From Acetatifactor sp. (GTDB taxonomy: Bacteria > Bacillota > Clostridia > Lachnospirales > Lachnospiraceae), in contig JAFLRM010000038.1 of NCBI GenBank assembly GCA_022511465.1, positions 1 through 35,095 on the forward strand: DNA of 35,095 bases. Reading direction: 5' to 3'. Positions 1-8,001 of this stretch are shown piece by piece. The notes under the pieces are model-generated. The model saw only the letters and a list, made by a program, of their open reading frames with translations, had not been told where the DNA came from and made no database searches. How positions within the stretch are numbered: the first letter of the stretch is position 1; each line of letters begins with the position of its first letter. A program made the translations under genes and the position numbers.

Positions 1-78
1 ATCCATAGATTCGAATCGAGACTACGAAAGGAGGCGGAGAGAATGCTTCAGATCGATTTTCCGATCCGGAAGAAGTAA
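1..78 (+). CDS. Possible 3' end of an upstream gene (partial, uncertain)
   Basis: Frame 1 is open from the first base to a TAA at 76-78 and gives 25 mostly charged residues ending in PIRKK. This could be the tail of a gene that starts outside the window. A Shine-Dalgarno-like AAAGGAGG at 27-34 lies before an ATG at 43, so an 11-residue peptide is the other reading. A terminator-like hairpin follows at 103-150, which fits the end of a transcription unit. No family can be assigned from so few residues. Confidence 0.25.
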   Translation: MHRFESRLRKEAERMLQIDFPIRKK

Positions 79-102
79 TCCGTAAAGAACTGATAAACAA
101 AT

Positions 103-150
103 GCTCCCGACCACCGGTGCTGTACCGATGATTGGGAGCTTGTTTTATTT
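103..150. terminator. Bidirectional-looking terminator hairpin
   Basis: The arms GCTCCC (103-108) and GGGAGC (134-139) pair, with an inner CGGT/ACCG stem in the loop. A T-rich run (TTGTTTTATTT) follows on the plus strand, and the minus-strand side is also T-rich (ATTTGTTT). It sits between a plus-strand upstream frame and the convergent minus-strand PPOX gene ending at 187, so it could serve both. Confidence 0.6.
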
Positions 151-186
151 CCGCGGGGAATGAGCCAAACATGGGAAATGTTTTTA

Positions 187-615
187 TCATTCTAAGTCCT
201 CAATATTAAAGCTTTCCGTTTTTAAATCGCAGTAGTGTCTGCCTTTTATTGCTGTAAATTTTAATACACAATAATCCGGGTCTGTAACGCCCTGTTTATA
301 AAACATGGTATCGCCTGTACGCCAGATTTCTTTCTTTGTCTCCTCGTCTTGCAACACCTCCATTGTACCTGTCAGCATAACACCCTCATACCGAAAACGT
401 CCTTTGTTATAAAAATAAATGCTGGCCTTTGGGTTTTTCATAAACTGCTGTGACCGCATAGAAGATGTATTTGTTGTAAAGTAAAAACTATTTTCTTCTA
501 TTTTGCGAGGCACGAACATTGCTTTCATATTTGGAAAGTCATCTTCATCTACGGAGGCAATAAAAGCTACTTTTTGTTTTTGAATAAATTCAATTAGGTG
601 TTCTCTTGTTTTCAT
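187..615 (-). CDS. Pyridoxamine 5'-phosphate oxidase-family (FMN split-barrel) protein
   Basis: This 142-residue protein has the pattern of small split-barrel flavoproteins related to pyridoxamine-phosphate oxidase and general stress protein 26. It opens with a helix, then a strand with FIASVDEDDFPNMKAMFVP (residues 18-36), then FYFTTNTSSMRSQQFMKNPKASIYF (45-68, key residues Thr48, Ser52, Arg54), and a GTMEVL strand near 83-88. Such proteins are cytosolic dimers that bind FMN or F420 and reduce small molecules; the substrate is not predictable. AGGAGG lies 7-12 bases before the ATG. It follows the MarR gene by 23 bases on the same strand, so the two are probably one transcript and MarR may control it. 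Family is fairly sure, function open. Confidence 0.85.
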   Translation of the reverse strand: MKTREHLIEFIQKQKVAFIASVDEDDFPNMKAMFVPRKIEENSFYFTTNTSSMRSQQFMKNPKASIYFYNKGRFRYEGVMLTGTMEVLQDEETKKEIWRTGDTMFYKQGVTDPDYCVLKFTAIKGRHYCDLKTESFNIEDLE

Positions 616-638
616 CTGAAATCCTCCTCATTGTATAA

Positions 639-1088
639 CTATTTGTTCATATGCAATTTTTCTATCAATGTATTAAGTATTCGAGCAAGATATTGTTCAA
701 ATTGTTTCTGCTCATCTTCTGTAAAACCTTGATAGAATAAAGAGTTCATTTGCTCCGATACAACCTCATATTTTTCCTGCAGATTTTTAGCATATTCTGT
801 GAGCGATATAATGGTTTGACGACGGTTTTGAGGGTTGATATTTCTTGCCACAATTCCCTTATTAACCATTCCATTTATCACAACCGATACCGTATTTTTG
901 GCAAGAGAAGTTTTTTCACTTATTTCGCTGATTGTAAGATTGTCTTCTTTCCATAAGACAAATAAAATTCTTCCCTGCCCACCGCTTATTTCGATACCAT
1001 TTTCAAGTAACAACCTTTCAAAGATCCTGTCTTGAAGCTGCTTTATTTGTGTGATATAAAATCCACCTTTTGTCTCCACATTGATCAC
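639..1088 (-). CDS. MarR-family transcriptional regulator
   Basis: A 149-residue winged-helix regulator. Residues 51-75 form the helix-turn-helix (LTISEISEKTSLAKNTVSVV region), and 81-96 the wing with the NRRQ segment typical of MarR proteins. Flanking helices at 14-35 and 100-145 would make the dimer interface. MarR proteins usually repress their own operon and a neighbour and release DNA on binding a small aromatic ligand or on oxidation. The gene reads into the PPOX gene. The start is uncertain: GTG at 1088 has a weak AGGA, while GTG at 1079 follows GGTGATC, an excellent Shine-Dalgarno match, and would give 146 residues. A promoter and a 12-bp palindrome lie just upstream. Confidence 0.88.
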   Translation of the reverse strand: MINVETKGGFYITQIKQLQDRIFERLLLENGIEISGGQGRILFVLWKEDNLTISEISEKTSLAKNTVSVVINGMVNKGIVARNINPQNRRQTIISLTEYAKNLQEKYEVVSEQMNSLFYQGFTEDEQKQFEQYLARILNTLIEKLHMNK

Positions 1089-1108
1089 CTTAAATCCTAT
1101 TAGAACAT

Positions 1109-1156
1109 TTCTATATAGAACGATTAAAGTATATCATACTACTTTACAGAAATCAA
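1109..1156 (-). promoter_or_regulatory. Promoter with palindromic operator for the MarR-PPOX transcript
   Basis: On the minus strand, TTGATT (1156-1151), a 17-bp spacer and TATACT (1133-1128) make a good sigma-A promoter. Just downstream of the -10 is a perfect 12-bp palindrome, TTCTATATAGAA (1109-1120), around the expected transcription start. Its place suggests a MarR operator for autorepression; that last step is inference. Confidence 0.65.
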
Positions 1157-1168
1157 ATTTTTTATGCT

Positions 1169-1999
1169 CTACTTCCCCCGCCGGATATTACTTGGATTGC
1201 AGCCAAGTATTTTTTTCATCACGTTACAAAAATAATTGCTATTATCAAATCCGGATAATTGCGCAATTTCTCCAACGGACAGATCTGTTGTCAATAATAA
1301 TTTGCGTCCGGTTTCGATCCTGATATAGTTTAAATATTCAGAGTATGTAACTCCGATCACTTTTTTAAACAACCTTGAAAAATGGGCAGGAGAAAAATTC
1401 ACATAACCAGCGGTTTCTATCAAAGAGGGTGAGTTTAAATAATTTTTTTCCATGTACTTTATTGCCTTTAAAATGGAGGTATCAGCTTTTGATAACTCAA
1501 TGTCTGCCCGGTTCGACGGCTTATGAAAACGCATTATAGTTATGATTAAATGATACAACATTCCCTTTAAGATCAATTCGGATTCCTTTTCATAGTGTTC
1601 ATACTCATAGAGCATATCACAAAATATTCCATAGATTTTCTCTTGTACATCCGGGTCAAAATTGTATACCGGATAGCTATACAATTCTTCAAATTTTTCA
1701 ACCCCTATCACATTTAGTAAAGGCTCAACTGCATTGTCTGTAAATTTAAGGACAAATCGCTCGTAGGGAGTATTATCTACAAAAGATGTGCGGTGGTATA
1801 CGTTTTTAGGTGTCACTCCAACGCTTCCGCCATTAAGAAAACCGATCATATGAGGCATGATAAACTTGCGATGTCCGCTTACGGTATAACTGAGCCCATA
1901 ATAATCACGATATACCTCCAAGTGTTTCATCTCATAGTCGGAAGGTTTGCATTGACGATCGATATGAAAATTATATCCCGGTTTCAAAGGCAGCGGCAT
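1169..1999 (-). CDS. AraC-family transcriptional regulator
   Basis: The last ~95 residues hold the two helix-turn-helices of the AraC/XylS family: first around SLIETAGYVNFSPAHFSRLF, second around VGEIAQLSGFDNSNYFCNVM, followed by a CNPSNIRR tail that replaces the usual P..YR. The N-terminal ~170 residues look like a cupin-type ligand-binding and dimer domain. I chose the ATG at 1999 (276 residues) because AAGGAG lies 9 bases before it. An ATG 39 bases further upstream (2038) has no visible ribosome site. The gene is divergent from the two-gene ABC exporter, the usual place for its activator, so it likely senses an exported or toxic compound and switches the exporter on. Ligand unknown. Confidence 0.88.
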   Translation of the reverse strand: MPLPLKPGYNFHIDRQCKPSDYEMKHLEVYRDYYGLSYTVSGHRKFIMPHMIGFLNGGSVGVTPKNVYHRTSFVDNTPYERFVLKFTDNAVEPLLNVIGVEKFEELYSYPVYNFDPDVQEKIYGIFCDMLYEYEHYEKESELILKGMLYHLIITIMRFHKPSNRADIELSKADTSILKAIKYMEKNYLNSPSLIETAGYVNFSPAHFSRLFKKVIGVTYSEYLNYIRIETGRKLLLTTDLSVGEIAQLSGFDNSNYFCNVMKKILGCNPSNIRRGK

Positions 2000-2186
2000 A
2001 CGGACATTCTCCTTATTGGATTGCGGAACCACATACAAAGTTATATAGCCTATAAAGTTATGCAGTGAGCATATTTTTATAGATATTGTACCATTATGTC
2101 AAATAATTACAAGAATTATATAAAAAAAGGTGATAAATTTGCCATAAAAACTGAGGGAAAACTGAGGAAAAAATGGAGGTGGAGGT

Positions 2187-3851
2187 ATGAGGATTCAGGA
2201 TATTCTAAAGAAAAATGGACTATGGATCTTGTTGAGCAGTCTGTGTTCGCTGATCATTTCCCGCAGTATTATTGTGGGTACGGACATTATCACAGAGCAG
2301 ATGGATGTGCTGATCACATTAGGTACTCTAAATATTGCGAAAATATTGTGGGTTGTGCTTCCGGCAATCACAATTGCAACGATAGCATCCTTTGTGGAAA
2401 GTAAGTGTATCGGAAAATATAGTGTCAAAGTGATAAAAGAAACACAAGACATGATTGCCCGGAAGATACTCCATGTTAAAAATAAGTTCTGGATAGAAGA
2501 GAGCAGCGGAAAGCTGCTGGCAAAAATGACTTCGGATATGAATGAAGTAGAGAAATTTGCATCTGATACATTACCTAATCTTATAAAATCAATTATATCC
2601 ATTGTCATGGTTGCATTTTTCGTGGCGGGAAAGAACATTTATATGTTGCTCATAACGGCAGGTCTGTATCCGGTCATCATAGTTATTATGACATTTTGGG
2701 GGAATATCCTGAAGCGGTTGGCACAAAAGCGTCGGGGAAATATTGACAGCATGGTTGAGCAGGTTGTGGATTGCGTCGGCGGCATCGACATTGTAAAGAG
2801 CTATAATCTGGCCGGGACCTTTATAGTCAAAATAGAAAATAGTATCGGTAAAATATTGGACAATGAATATAAAAGAGCGTGGATCATGCATTTCTCACAG
2901 ACCTTGCAAAGATTTCTTTTTTGCATTCCGAATATGATCTGTCCCATTACAGCATTGCTGTTTGTTTTAAGGGGAGATATCACAATCGGTGAGATGACAG
3001 CCTACATTGTTCTTGTCAATAAGATTGTGTCAAATATGAAGCAGCTTCCGTTCCTGATCACAGATGCAAAGGAAAAAAGGGTATCTATTGACAGACTCAA
3101 TCAAATTATGGGGGCCCCCGTCCGGGAAGATAAGTCGGCAGAACCTGTATACGGTGATCGCATTTCTATGGAGAATGTTAGTTTCGGGTACATAGAAGGT
3201 CAAAACGTGTTAAAAAATGTAAATTTATATTTGGAGCAGAATAAAACATATGCATTTGTCGGTCTGTTAGGACAGGGAAAGTCAACGCTATTCAAATTAT
3301 TATCCGGACTGGAGGACGAGTATACGGGAAAATGCAACATAAATAAAAACTGTGCTATTGTACCTCAAAATGCTTTTCTCTTTAATGGGACAATTGAAGA
3401 GAACATAGGGATCGGACGTGCCGGAGCGACCAAGGAGGACATTGTAAACGCGGCGATCGCTGCCGGTATTCACGATAAAATCGTAAGCTTAGAGAACCAA
3501 TATAATACGGTTGTTGGAGAAAAGGGTGTGGGGTTATCCGGCGGTGAAAAGCAGAGAATATGCATAGCCAGAGCGTTGGTATCCGGAGCGGATGTTTTAC
3601 TCTTGGATGAACCGACGGCATCTGTCGATGCTGAAACGGAAAAGATAATTATGAATACGCTGAGACAATTAAGCGGTAAGAAAACCATTATATTGATATC
3701 GCATAGGCTTTCCTTGATCAAAGATGCTGACAAAATCTTTGTGGTGGATGACGGACGGATTGAAGAGCAAGGCAGACATGAGGAACTTATTGTGAATGAT
3801 CGTGTATATAAGGAATTATGGAAAATGGAGGTGTGTGATGAGCTATCATAA
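2187..3851 (+). CDS. ABC exporter half-transporter (fused membrane and ATPase domains), subunit 1
   Basis: A 554-residue type IV ABC exporter half. The N-terminal ~300 residues are the membrane domain, with clear hydrophobic spans near 13-30, 50-70, 135-170 and 245-262. The nucleotide-binding domain has Walker A GLLGQGKS (359-366), Q-loop IVPQNAFLF (391-399), signature LSGGEKQR (450-457), Walker B DVLLLDEP (469-476) and H-loop His506. All catalytic elements look intact. A very strong GGAGGTGGAGG precedes the ATG. It overlaps the next gene, also an ABC half, by 14 bases, so the two most likely form a heterodimer like those in multidrug or siderophore/peptide export. Substrate cannot be read from the sequence; the divergent AraC gene suggests inducible export. 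Confidence 0.9.
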   Translation: MRIQDILKKNGLWILLSSLCSLIISRSIIVGTDIITEQMDVLITLGTLNIAKILWVVLPAITIATIASFVESKCIGKYSVKVIKETQDMIARKILHVKNKFWIEESSGKLLAKMTSDMNEVEKFASDTLPNLIKSIISIVMVAFFVAGKNIYMLLITAGLYPVIIVIMTFWGNILKRLAQKRRGNIDSMVEQVVDCVGGIDIVKSYNLAGTFIVKIENSIGKILDNEYKRAWIMHFSQTLQRFLFCIPNMICPITALLFVLRGDITIGEMTAYIVLVNKIVSNMKQLPFLITDAKEKRVSIDRLNQIMGAPVREDKSAEPVYGDRISMENVSFGYIEGQNVLKNVNLYLEQNKTYAFVGLLGQGKSTLFKLLSGLEDEYTGKCNINKNCAIVPQNAFLFNGTIEENIGIGRAGATKEDIVNAAIAAGIHDKIVSLENQYNTVVGEKGVGLSGGEKQRICIARALVSGADVLLLDEPTASVDAETEKIIMNTLRQLSGKKTIILISHRLSLIKDADKIFVVDDGRIEEQGRHEELIVNDRVYKELWKMEVCDELS

Positions 3852-5466
3852 AATATTTTTCCGCTTTTTAAAATTGATGGGACAGGCATTGCCGCTTTTT
3901 CTGTTTGCAATGATAATACATATGGTCGGGGATAATTTCTTATATTTAACTTTATCTTATTTTGTGAACAGGCTTATTACTATGGCTCAGGCAGGGGACA
4001 TGGAAGGCTTTACAGAACTTTTGATCACTTGCATTATTGCCAATATAATTGCGCTGATTGTCTTTTTCGTATTTGGCGCCATATATGATATTTATGCCAA
4101 AAGAGGAAATGCCGCTGTACAAAAAATGATGATTGAGAAACTATTAAAGCTTTCTATGGAATACTTTGAAAAACATCATACGGGGGATATCGTGACAAAA
4201 CTGATGAATGATGCGGATACGGCAAGTCAGATATTTACTTCCAGGCTGAGACGTGTCACAACACCGCTTATGTCTGTGATCGTCTACATCATACCAATGA
4301 TCATAATGTGTCCGCAGTTGGCCGTATGTCTGGTGCTGGTCAACATGGTATCATTGTTTGTCAATACAAAATATATTCCTGAAATGAAAACAATAGGGAA
4401 GGAAACCTCGCTTGCAAAAAGTCGGTTTGTGCAGAGGTTCATGGATCTTGTAAATGGGTGTGATCACATTAGAATTTATTCGGGAGCCCGGCTTTTAAAA
4501 GAACGATATGATGAAACAAATGCCAAGAATGCAGAGGTAGGAACCCGTTATTGGAACCGCATTGCCCAATTGAACTGCTGGAACACTTTCTTTGATATGA
4601 TCTTTGCATTGGGCTTTTTGATGATCGCGGTCATTTTTATCGGGAAGGGTTGGTGCAGTATAGGAGAAGTGGCCGGTATTTACACTTTGTACGGAACGTT
4701 CAGCTATAACTTTTTAGAGCTTGGGAAATATTTTCCGGAATTGATAAACTGCATTGCAAGGGCAGAGATAGTATTTGGTTTTATGGAGGAAGAGGAAGAA
4801 AGCGCTTTAGGGGATCACCCCTTTACTCCCGGCAATATAGACTTACAAAATGTTTCATTTGGATATGGAGAAAGGGAGGTAATCCACGATTGCAGCGCTG
4901 TCTTTAAAGAGAACAAGAGCACTGCCGTTATTGGGAAGACGGGAAGCGGAAAGAGTACATTGATCAAACTGTTAATGCGATTTTATCCATTACAGGAGGG
5001 GAAAATTTGTATCGGGGGAAAGGACATCAACTCCATTGATCCGGAACTGCTGAGAGATCATATTGCGTATGTGCCGCAGGATACTTATCTGTTCCATGAG
5101 ACCATAAGAGAGAATATTCACTTCGGTAATTTGAAAGCAAATGATGAGGAGATCATAGAAGCGGCAAAGTTAGCAAATGCCCACAAATTTATATGTAAGC
5201 TGCCAGAGGGATATGATACCATACTGCGTGATGGCGGAGGTAATGTATCGGGCGGCGAGAGACAGCGGATCGCACTTGCCAGAGCATTTGTAAGAAATGC
5301 TCCGATCCTGTTGATGGATGAAGCGACTTCGGCATTGGATAATAATAACGAGACCGAAATCCAGGCAGCTATCAAAAAACTGATCGCCGGTAAAACGGCG
5401 CTGGTAGTAGCCCATCGCAATATTACCATTGATTTTTGCGATGAAAGGTATGAGGTTTGTAACTGA
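3838..5466 (+). CDS. ABC exporter half-transporter, subunit 2
   Basis: The ATG at 3838, inside the end of subunit 1, is preceded by GGAGG and gives 542 residues. Membrane spans lie near residues 20-50, 62-85, 145-175 and 250-275. The ATPase domain carries Walker A GKTGSGKS (366-373), Q-loop YVPQDTYLF, signature VSGGERQR (470-477; Val for the first Leu), Walker B PILLMDEA (489-496) and H-loop His526. The protein stops only 16 residues after the H-loop, so the usual 30-50-residue C-terminal tail is missing. The same frame after the TGA stays open for 26 codons and contains an acidic stretch (SEEEYPDWN), so the stop may be recent. The catalytic core is complete and the pair should still work. 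Confidence 0.88.
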   Translation: MSYHKIFFRFLKLMGQALPLFLFAMIIHMVGDNFLYLTLSYFVNRLITMAQAGDMEGFTELLITCIIANIIALIVFFVFGAIYDIYAKRGNAAVQKMMIEKLLKLSMEYFEKHHTGDIVTKLMNDADTASQIFTSRLRRVTTPLMSVIVYIIPMIIMCPQLAVCLVLVNMVSLFVNTKYIPEMKTIGKETSLAKSRFVQRFMDLVNGCDHIRIYSGARLLKERYDETNAKNAEVGTRYWNRIAQLNCWNTFFDMIFALGFLMIAVIFIGKGWCSIGEVAGIYTLYGTFSYNFLELGKYFPELINCIARAEIVFGFMEEEEESALGDHPFTPGNIDLQNVSFGYGEREVIHDCSAVFKENKSTAVIGKTGSGKSTLIKLLMRFYPLQEGKICIGGKDINSIDPELLRDHIAYVPQDTYLFHETIRENIHFGNLKANDEEIIEAAKLANAHKFICKLPEGYDTILRDGGGNVSGGERQRIALARAFVRNAPILLMDEATSALDNNNETEIQAAIKKLIAGKTALVVAHRNITIDFCDERYEVCN

Positions 5467-5549
5467 CCCAAGGTAGTGTTGAAATGCAGCGAAGAAGAAT
5501 ATCCGGACTGGAATGTGGGGTTCGCTGTATTCCGTTTCGTATGTTGAAG

Positions 5550-5578
5550 TTGACATTTGGCTTGTTCCTGCTTATAAT
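5550..5578 (+). promoter_or_regulatory. Perfect consensus sigma-A promoter in a gene-free region
   Basis: TTGACA (5550-5555), a 17-bp spacer and TATAAT (5573-5578) match the bacterial consensus at all twelve positions with ideal spacing. It lies 84 bases after the ABC exporter gene and faces no convincing protein gene before the next terminator at 5706-5729. Start of transcription would be near A5585. Confidence 0.8.
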
Positions 5579-5584
5579 ATAGGC

Positions 5585-5729
5585 ATAAAGAAGCACTGCG
5601 ACAAGCGGTTGGCTTCAGTTGATAGTATATCTAAGAATTGCTTAAACAACCGTCACTTTGCCGAGTGGCGGTTGTTGCTCTTTACAATTATCGTAATGCC
5701 CCTTTAGTCCTGTGAAGGACTTTTTTTAT
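5585..5729 (+). ncRNA. Candidate small RNA (~145 nt) between consensus promoter and terminator
   Basis: The stretch begins 7 bases after a perfect -10 box and ends in an intrinsic terminator. It contains a second strong hairpin (5645-5676), in which AACAACCG-T-CACT pairs with AGTG-G-CGGTTGTT around the loop TTGCCG. No start codon with a ribosome site and no coding pattern was seen. Together the region 5467-5873 (407 bases without a protein gene) would hold one short, abundant, structured transcript. The other reading is that this is the leader of the downstream two-component operon with an attenuator, or a relic of a mobile element. Family not recognised. Confidence 0.5.
5706..5729 (+). terminator. 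Intrinsic terminator
   Basis: AGTCCT (5706-5711), loop GTGA and AGGACT (5716-5721) form a tight hairpin followed by TTTTTTTATT. It ends the candidate small RNA and any transcript from the ABC exporter. Confidence 0.8.
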
Positions 5730-5785
5730 TGTATCAATATCTTATAAAAACCCAAACTGCCATTTATTACTCGGTATGCAAAGCA

Positions 5786-5828
5786 GTAACATTTTGGTAA
5801 ACTTTTTTCTGTTTTGATATGTTAGAAT
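5786..5828 (+). promoter_or_regulatory. Promoter with direct-repeat regulator site upstream of the two-component operon
   Basis: GTAAC (5786-5790) and GTAAA (5797-5801) form an 11-bp-spaced direct repeat. Exactly 21 bases after the second half-site is TAGAAT (5823-5828), which has an extended-10 TG. There is no good -35, as expected for an activated promoter. The same GTAAC-N21-TACAAT layout occurs before the lipoprotein gene at 8002, so the OmpR-type regulator encoded here is the likely binder. Confidence 0.45.
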
Positions 5829-5873
5829 GACACCAGATAGTTAGGAAACATCTGCCAAAAGGAGAAAACAAAA

Positions 5874-6542
5874 ATGCCGAATAGAATTCTTATTGTTGAG
5901 GATGACAATAGCATTGCCGAAACAATTGCACTAAATCTAAAATATGTGGGATATGAATACATGGCCTTTGATGACGGGGCCAAGGCAGTGGAATACCTTG
6001 CTGCAGATCACTCCTTTGATCTGGCGCTTTTGGATATCATGCTCCCGGGATTAGACGGTTTTGAACTGCTTTCCTACATGAAAAAGTACAATATTCCCGT
6101 CATCTATATGACCGCAAAAACTGACAGCGAATCCGAGGTGCGAGGATTAAAAGAAGGTGCGGAAGACTATATTGTAAAGCCCTTTGAGGTTGTCACGCTT
6201 TTGGTACGTATCGAGAAAGTATTGGAACGAACAGGACGGATCAACCGGGTCTACCAGTTTCGTGATATTGTGCTCGACGCAGAGAACCGTACCCTCACAA
6301 AGGCGGGAGAAGAGATTAATTTACCACCGTTAGAATTTGATGTGCTTTCACTGCTGATTCGAAATAAAAACCGCACGGTTTCCAGAGAGCATATCTTAAA
6401 CGAAATCTGGGGCGAGGACTTTTTCGGCGATATACGGACGGTGGATGTACGCGTGGCAAATGTACGAAAGAAGCTTAAGTTTACTGATGAGATACGAACC
6501 ATATCCAAAACAGGTTATCGGCTGGAGGAACGCAGAAAATGA
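5874..6542 (+). CDS. OmpR-family response regulator
   Basis: A 222-residue receiver plus winged-helix protein. The receiver has the acidic pocket E9-D10-D11, phospho-acceptor Asp54 in ALLDIMLPG, Thr80 and Lys102 in VKPF, all as in active regulators. Residues ~125-220 are the DNA-binding winged helix (LPPLEFDVLSLL, then TVDVRVANVRKKL, then KTGYRLE). AAAGGAG lies before the ATG. The stop overlaps the start of the histidine kinase gene by ATGA, so the pair is translated together and should be cognate partners. Likely targets are its own promoter and the lipoprotein/ABC block downstream, judged from shared half-sites. Confidence 0.93.
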   Translation: MPNRILIVEDDNSIAETIALNLKYVGYEYMAFDDGAKAVEYLAADHSFDLALLDIMLPGLDGFELLSYMKKYNIPVIYMTAKTDSESEVRGLKEGAEDYIVKPFEVVTLLVRIEKVLERTGRINRVYQFRDIVLDAENRTLTKAGEEINLPPLEFDVLSLLIRNKNRTVSREHILNEIWGEDFFGDIRTVDVRVANVRKKLKFTDEIRTISKTGYRLEERRK

Positions 6543-7921
6543 AACTATGGAAGAAAATATCGCTGATATACAGCATCATTTTGATTGTCATCGTGACCGT
6601 CTGCTCCGTCATTCTGCTGGGGCAGGTACAAAAAAAGATTCTCTCCGTCACACGAAAGCAGACGGAAGACAAGCAGTGGGAACTCGCATATTCCTTTGAG
6701 GATATGGCAAACCAAAATTTCTCCGGCGAAGATTCCGAGGCGGTAAGGCATACACTCGTCCACTACTGCTTTTCTCAATATGCAGATTCCTCCTCTGTTC
6801 TCATGATAGATGACGAAACGGTTTATTCCCAGAGCGATATTTCGCCAATGGAGTATCTTGTACCGGAACAACAAGAATCCATGCAGCAGCACTTTTTCGG
6901 GAAGGTTGGTGGCAGATATTTCCTGATCGTTGGGAGCACCGTATGGTTAGCCGGTTATGCGGATAACCGTTGTGTCGTTTATGTCGTGGAGGACATTACG
7001 CCCATCTATGAAGATATGGCAAGACAGCTCTTGCAGTTTATTCTGATCGATGCAGTCTGTATTGTGGGAGGTCTGCTGCTCATCATATTTTTCGTAAGGC
7101 GTTTTGTAAAACCTCTTACCGAGCTGCAGGCCACAGCCTCCCATATTGCGGCAGGTAATTACGAGGAACGCGCGATTGTCAGAGCGGGCGATGAAATAGG
7201 GATGCTTTCCGCAGACTTCAACCGTATGGCGGAGGCTGTTGAGAGGCATGTCAATGAACTGACGGAAACGGCTAAGCGGCAGCAGATGTTCATCGGAAGC
7301 GTGACGCATGAATTCAAGACGCCCCTCACGGCGCTTATGTTAAAAATTGATACCTTGAAAAATACTTACATGGAGGAAGAGGAGCGGATTGCCTATCTTT
7401 CCAATATGGAGCGGCAGTGCAGATGGCTAGAGAGGATGGTACAAAAATTATTAAAGCTCATCACGCTAAACCAGGAACTTACACTCCAGGAGGTATCTGT
7501 TTCCGTGCTTTTCGATCAGGTCAGAAACGCCGTGGCGGAAAGTCTTGATGCACGGGGAATTGAGCTTTTGATAGATTGCAGGGCGAAAAGCCTTTTCTTG
7601 GATGCGGACCTGATGCAGTCCGTTCTGGTAAACCTTGTGGAGAATGCAGCCAAGGCTTCAAAGGAAGGTCAGACCATCATTCTTGCCGCCTATGGTAATG
7701 TCCTGGAGGTAAAGGACTGTGGTACAGGGATCCGTGAGGAAGAGGTTTTTCACATTACGGAACCATTCTATATGGTGGATAAATCCAGAAGCAAAAAACA
7801 TGGCGGTGTAGGACTGGGGCTTGCGCTGGCGGAGAAAATCGTAAAGGAGCACAATGCCAGACTGGAAATTGAGAGTACTTTTGGTGTGGGTACAACGGTG
7901 AGGGTACATTTGCAAAAATAA
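6539..7921 (+). CDS. Sensor histidine kinase
   Basis: A 460-residue membrane kinase. Transmembrane segments lie at about 9-28 and 164-186, enclosing a ~135-residue extracellular sensor region with no recognisable fold. A HAMP linker covers ~187-240. The HisKA domain has His257 in SVTHEFKTPL. The ATPase domain has the N box LVNLVENAAKAS (Asn369), G1 box DCGTGI (393-398) and G2 box GGVGLGLAL (422-430). All catalytic motifs are intact. It autophosphorylates and passes phosphate to the overlapping regulator. Next to a lipoprotein and an ABC-2 transporter, it may sense an envelope-active compound, but the ligand is unknown. Confidence 0.93.
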   Translation: MKLWKKISLIYSIILIVIVTVCSVILLGQVQKKILSVTRKQTEDKQWELAYSFEDMANQNFSGEDSEAVRHTLVHYCFSQYADSSSVLMIDDETVYSQSDISPMEYLVPEQQESMQQHFFGKVGGRYFLIVGSTVWLAGYADNRCVVYVVEDITPIYEDMARQLLQFILIDAVCIVGGLLLIIFFVRRFVKPLTELQATASHIAAGNYEERAIVRAGDEIGMLSADFNRMAEAVERHVNELTETAKRQQMFIGSVTHEFKTPLTALMLKIDTLKNTYMEEEERIAYLSNMERQCRWLERMVQKLLKLITLNQELTLQEVSVSVLFDQVRNAVAESLDARGIELLIDCRAKSLFLDADLMQSVLVNLVENAAKASKEGQTIILAAYGNVLEVKDCGTGIREEEVFHITEPFYMVDKSRSKKHGGVGLGLALAEKIVKEHNARLEIESTFGVGTTVRVHLQK

Positions 7922-7928
7922 TAATTTG

Positions 7929-7971
7929 ATAATCATTCCGTAACGACTTTTCGGCAGATGTTTTTTACAAT
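7929..7971 (+). promoter_or_regulatory. Probable regulator-dependent promoter of the lipoprotein/ABC block
   Basis: GTAAC (7940-7944) lies exactly 21 bases before TACAAT (7966-7971), the same arrangement as in front of the response regulator gene. A weaker TAAT half-site sits 11 bases upstream (from 7930). Both -10 regions are followed within 11 bases by ACACC. A convincing -35 is missing. The shared layout suggests one regulator acts on both. Confidence 0.4.
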
Positions 7972-8001
7972 GGGGATAACACCAAAAAGGAGCGAAATAA
8001 G

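Noticed and set aside
2146..2167. Tandem AAAACTGAGG repeat before the first exporter gene
   Set aside because: Two 11-bp units in an AG-rich leader; a chance effect of purine-rich ribosome-site sequence is likely.
2096..2404. Plus-strand frame starting before the first exporter gene
   Set aside because: It overlaps the real gene in another frame, lacks a ribosome site, and its product is Cys/His/Tyr-rich nonsense typical of shadow frames.
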